A stretch of 64,000 nt of DNA from Bacteroidota bacterium (GTDB lineage: Bacteria; Bacteroidota; Bacteroidia; UBA8524). Location: assembly GCA_008933805.1 (NCBI GenBank), contig WBUH01000009.1, positions 62,001-126,000 on the forward strand. The letters run 5' to 3'. How positions within the stretch are numbered: the first letter of the stretch is position 1; each line of letters starts with the position of its first letter. The notes under the pieces are model-generated. The model was not told the origin of the DNA. It saw nothing but the letters and a program-made list of their open reading frames with translations, and did no database searches. The position numbers were made by a program, and so were the translations under genes. Positions 61,071 to 64,000 of this stretch are shown here, one piece after another.

Positions 61071-62597
61071 TTATTCCCACTCAATAGTAGCAGGAGGTTT
61101 GCTGCTTATATCATATACAACGCGGTTAATACCTTTTACACGGTTAATGATGTTGTTACTCACGCGACCCAATACCTCGTATGGTAGGTGGCTCCAATCG
61201 GCAGTCATACCATCAAGACTGATAACAGCACGAAGGCAAATAACATTTTCGTAGGTACGCTCGTCGCCCATTACACCTACTGAGTTAACGGGCAAGAAAA
61301 TAGCGCCTGCTTGCCATACTTTTTCATACCAGCCGCTCGCTTTCAATTCATTAATGAATATGGCATCGGCCTCTTGGGTAATGCGTACTTTATCAGGGGT
61401 AATTTCGCCCAAAATACGAATGGCCAAGCCCGGTCCGGGGAAGGGGTGGCGTTCAAGTATATTCTTGTCAATACCTAAAGCATAACCCACCTTACGCACT
61501 TCATCTTTAAACAAGCTGCGAAGGGGTTCTAAAATCTTTAGGTTCATTTTCTCAGGCAAACCGCCCACGTTGTGGTGGCTTTTAATGGTAGCCGAAGGAC
61601 CTTTTACTGATACGCTTTCAATCACATCGGGGTATATGGTACCTTGTGCCAGCCAGCGGGCACCGTCAATTTTTTGGGCTTCATCATCAAACACATCCAC
61701 AAACACTTTGCCTATGGTTTTGCGTTTCTTTTCAGGTTCGCTAATGCCATCAAGTTCATTCAAAAACAAATCACCCGCACGCACACCTTTTACGTTCAGT
61801 CCCATGCCTTTGTAAGCCTCAAGCACGCTTTCAAACTCATCTTTGCGCAGCAATCCGTTATCAATGAAAATACATTGCAATTGGTTGCCAATAGCCTCTT
61901 CAATCAACACCGCAGCCACAGTACTATCCACACCGCCTGATAAACCTAAAATCACTTTATCATCACCAACTATTTGACGGATATCATTTACCGTAGTTTC
62001 GATAAAATGGGTAGGCGTCCAATCGTCTTTGCAACCGCAAATCTTGTGTACAAAATTGGTTAACAATACTTTGCCTTGCTCAGAGTGGGTTACTTCAGGG
62101 TGAAACTGAATACCCCACACCTGTTTGTCTTTTAATTGGTAGGCAGCAACGGGTATGCTATCGGTATTAGCAATAAGAACTGCGTCTTTAGGGGGGGCTG
62201 TAATTGTATCGGCATGGCTCATCCAAACCACACTGCCGTTATCCATTCCGTCAAACAATGGGTTTTTTTCAGCAAATTGCAGATGTGCACGTCCGTATTC
62301 GCGGTGGTTACTGGGTTGCACATCGCCGCCCTTTTCATGGGCAAGCAATTGAGCACCGTAGCAAATACCCAAAAGGGGCACATTGGCAGTAAGCATGTCT
62401 AAATCCACACGGGGTGAAGCGTTATCACGCACTGAAAACGGGCTGCCCGAAAGGATAATACCTTTTACGGTGCTATCAATTTCAGGTATGTGATTAAAAG
62501 GGTGTATTTCAGAATACACATTCAATTCACGCACACGGCGCGCAATCAGTTGGGTGTATTGTGAACCAAAATCAAGGATGAGGATTTTTTCTGTCAT
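61071..62597 (-). CDS. guaA: GMP synthase (glutamine-hydrolysing)
   Basis: The enzyme converts XMP to GMP using glutamine and ATP. The ATG at 62597 gives [21 protein letters not shown], the standard start. The class-I amidotransferase domain (about 1-195) has [11 protein letters not shown] with the nucleophilic Cys and WGIQFHPEV. The ATP-pyrophosphatase domain has [15 protein letters not shown] (P-loop, about 220). The dimerisation domain ends in the signature KPPATIEWE. It has its own promoter and terminator. Confidence 0.97.
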   Translation of the reverse strand: MTEKILILDFGSQYTQLIARRVRELNVYSEIHPFNHIPEIDSTVKGIILSGSPFSVRDNASPRVDLDMLTANVPLLGICYGAQLLAHEKGGDVQPSNHREYGRAHLQFAEKNPLFDGMDNGSVVWMSHADTITAPPKDAVLIANTDSIPVAAYQLKDKQVWGIQFHPEVTHSEQGKVLLTNFVHKICGCKDDWTPTHFIETTVNDIRQIVGDDKVILGLSGGVDSTVAAVLIEEAIGNQLQCIFIDNGLLRKDEFESVLEAYKGMGLNVKGVRAGDLFLNELDGISEPEKKRKTIGKVFVDVFDDEAQKIDGARWLAQGTIYPDVIESVSVKGPSATIKSHHNVGGLPEKMNLKILEPLRSLFKDEVRKVGYALGIDKNILERHPFPGPGLAIRILGEITPDKVRITQEADAIFINELKASGWYEKVWQAGAIFLPVNSVGVMGDERTYENVICLRAVISLDGMTADWSHLPYEVLGRVSNNIINRVKGINRVVYDISSKPPATIEWE

Positions 62598-62615
62598 GGC
62601 TAAAAAAAGAAGGTG

Positions 62616-62623
62616 CAAAGATA
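62616..62623 (-). promoter_or_regulatory. -7 box TATCTTTG of guaA
   Basis: An exact TAnnTTTG match on the minus strand, 18 nt before the guaA start. No clear -33 element was seen. Confidence 0.5.
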
Positions 62624-62712
62624 GGGGTAAAGGGCAAATGTTAACTTACTGCTAACAGGTTTTTTGAACATACTTTGCCAAGTGTAGCAAATTGTGAAAG
62701 AGTTGTATCGGC

Positions 62713-64000
62713 TTATTGCTCAAACACTATGGTAAACGTAGTGCCTTTGTTTACCTCGCTTTCAATGGTAATTTTTCCGCCAAGAGCCTCCACTTGTGTT
62801 TTCACCATAAACAAGCCCAAACCTTTGCCTTCTGCGGTTTCATGAAAACGCCTGTATAACCCGAAAATCCGGTCTTTATACTTATCGGTATCAATACCAA
62901 TTCCGTTATCGGTAAAAATAATCTCAAAGCGTTTGTCAACTTGGTTACTTTTTATGGTTATAACGGGAGCTACATTAAGGCGACGGTATTTAATACTGTT
63001 TGTGATAAGGTTGATGAAAATGCTATGCAGATAGCTTTTTAGGGTAAACAGCACATTGCCTTTTGTAAAATCAGTAGTTATTTGTGCATTTTCAGCTTCA
63101 ACTAAATGATTGATACTTGCTTTAATATCATCAATCATTGTTGATAATATTACGTTTTGTCTGTTTTCGCTAATGTTGCGACTTACTTGCAAAATCTTGT
63201 TCAGGTCAACTACTACATCATCCAGCTTTCTGGTAGATGTGTAAATGCCTTGCAGTAAGCGCAGCTTATCATTATCAGTAATGTCTTCGTATTGCATCAC
63301 ATTGGCAGCCCCCATGATATTTGATAGGGGAGAGCGCAAGTTGTGCGATACGATATACGCAAATTGCTCAAGGTCTTTATTACGTTGGATAATCTCGTTG
63401 GCAATCTGTTGCAATTCAAGTTCAGCTTGTTTACGTTCGGTAATATCAATGCAGGTTACGCTAATTCCAATAATATTACTGCCGCTGTGCCGCACGGGGT
63501 TTATACTGATGTAAAACCAAAGTGTTTCTTTGTTTTCAAAAGTATCTCCCGGAGCCTCGTACTCTATTCGTTGTCCGGTTAGGGCGCGTTCAAAAGCATT
63601 TCTTGCTCTTTGTTGCCGTTCACCAAGCAATAAATCGGGGTATTTTAAGCCTTGTTTCAGTTTGTTTCCTGTTTCATACAGCACCCAAGCCGACATTATT
63701 GTATTAAAGGATAGAATGGTAAACGTGGTATCCATGAACAGGTAACCAATGTTTGAGCTTTGAAACAAAGAATCAATAGTTGCTTTTGATTTTTCAAGCT
63801 CAATATTAGCCAGTGTCCGCTCGGTAATATCCCTAAAAAAACCCTGAGAACTAACCATTTTACCTTTTACAAAGCGTGGTATCGAGTTTCCATCGGCATA
63901 TATACGTTTTCCGTTTTTTGCTATAAAAACAAGCTCGGTATCGTTTACTGCTTCGCCCTTTCTCAGCCGCTCAAATTCATTCATGCAGTGCTGGTGGCTT
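62713..64000 (-). CDS. PAS-domain sensor histidine kinase, 5' end outside window
   Basis: The frame remains open through the right edge (codons for S-H-Q-H-C precede the first internal Met), so the start is outside. The visible part has the end of one PAS domain (ELVFIAKNGKRIYADGN... GFFRDITERTLAN), a second complete PAS/PAC domain (about residues 65-185 of the visible protein), then a HisKA-like domain with YIVSHNLRSPLSNIMGAANV (phospho-acceptor His) and an ATPase domain with NSIKYRR, DNGIGID and GKGLGLFMV. No receiver follows. The signal sensed is unknown. Confidence 0.92.
   Translation of the reverse strand, partial: SHQHCMNEFERLRKGEAVNDTELVFIAKNGKRIYADGNSIPRFVKGKMVSSQGFFRDITERTLANIELEKSKATIDSLFQSSNIGYLFMDTTFTILSFNTIMSAWVLYETGNKLKQGLKYPDLLLGERQQRARNAFERALTGQRIEYEAPGDTFENKETLWFYISINPVRHSGSNIIGISVTCIDITERKQAELELQQIANEIIQRNKDLEQFAYIVSHNLRSPLSNIMGAANVMQYEDITDNDKLRLLQGIYTSTRKLDDVVVDLNKILQVSRNISENRQNVILSTMIDDIKASINHLVEAENAQITTDFTKGNVLFTLKSYLHSIFINLITNSIKYRRLNVAPVITIKSNQVDKRFEIIFTDNGIGIDTDKYKDRIFGLYRRFHETAEGKGLGLFMVKTQVEALGGKITIESEVNKGTTFTIVFEQ

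Overview
The window is a chromosomal segment of a member of the Bacteroidota. The evidence is the TAnnTTTG promoter boxes, type IX secretion (T9SS) components (GldL/GldM and 'YPNP' C-terminal sorting domains), TonB-dependent receptors, a BshC bacillithiol enzyme, a Na+-translocating NQR operon, and DUF4295/DUF4296/DUF4248 family proteins. Genus and order cannot be read from the sequence.

Layout. 1-9.4 kb: the end of a TonB-dependent receptor, an outer-membrane protein, a NamZ-type muramidase, then the housekeeping run rpmB-rpmG-DUF4295-ftsY-(barrel)-rimO-bshC. 9.4-15.5 kb: a divergent gldL/gldM motor pair, a beta-helix/beta-barrel fusion protein and an OmpA-family protein with calcium-type repeats. 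15.5-17.0 kb: a thioesterase and a YihY membrane protein. 17.05 kb: tRNA-Ser(UGA), followed by a foreign island (to about 24.3 kb) holding a tyrosine integrase with an array of putative arm sites, a DUF4248 gene, a mercury-uptake cassette (ArsR, MerTP, GDCCVxC), an orphan three-gene module (membrane protein, LEA-like, transglutaminase-like), a truncated AraC gene, a 139-bp MITE-like element and an SDR gene. 24.5-26.6 kb: AlkB-like, then ArsR plus two SRPBCC genes. 26.7-30.1 kb (minus): a six-gene rhodanese/persulfide operon. 30.2-35.7 kb: DinB, ClC channel, small membrane proteins, an M48 protease and a DUF4403 lipoprotein. 35.7-43.5 kb: a giant hybrid sensor kinase, a YggS-type PLP protein, DUF4296, DUF1015 and an L,D-transpeptidase. 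43.6-49.6 kb: nqrABCDEF. 49.7-61 kb: M1 peptidase, a PKD/T9SS protein, an AmpG-like transporter, a heme-uptake operon (T9SS HmuY-like protein, TonB receptor, HmuY lipoprotein), a PD40 propeller and an M28 peptidase. 61-64 kb (minus): guaA and a PAS sensor kinase cut by the right edge.

Main points for a second look. (1) nqrC carries an apparent 4-nt deletion at its covalent-flavin motif. (2) A perfect 14-bp tandem duplication throws the sorting domain of the PKD protein out of frame. (3) A perfect 14-bp terminator-like hairpin lies inside the first codons of the heme TonB receptor. (4) A 17-bp palindrome of the form TTTAGAA-N3-TTCTAAA sits at three promoters around the heme locus. (5) Helically phased AGTCTA sites lie between tRNA-Ser and the integrase. 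(6) A gldLM pair without gldK/gldN is joined to a new beta-helix/beta-barrel partner. (7) Several genes have a -7 box 4-10 nt before the start codon, suggesting leaderless mRNAs.
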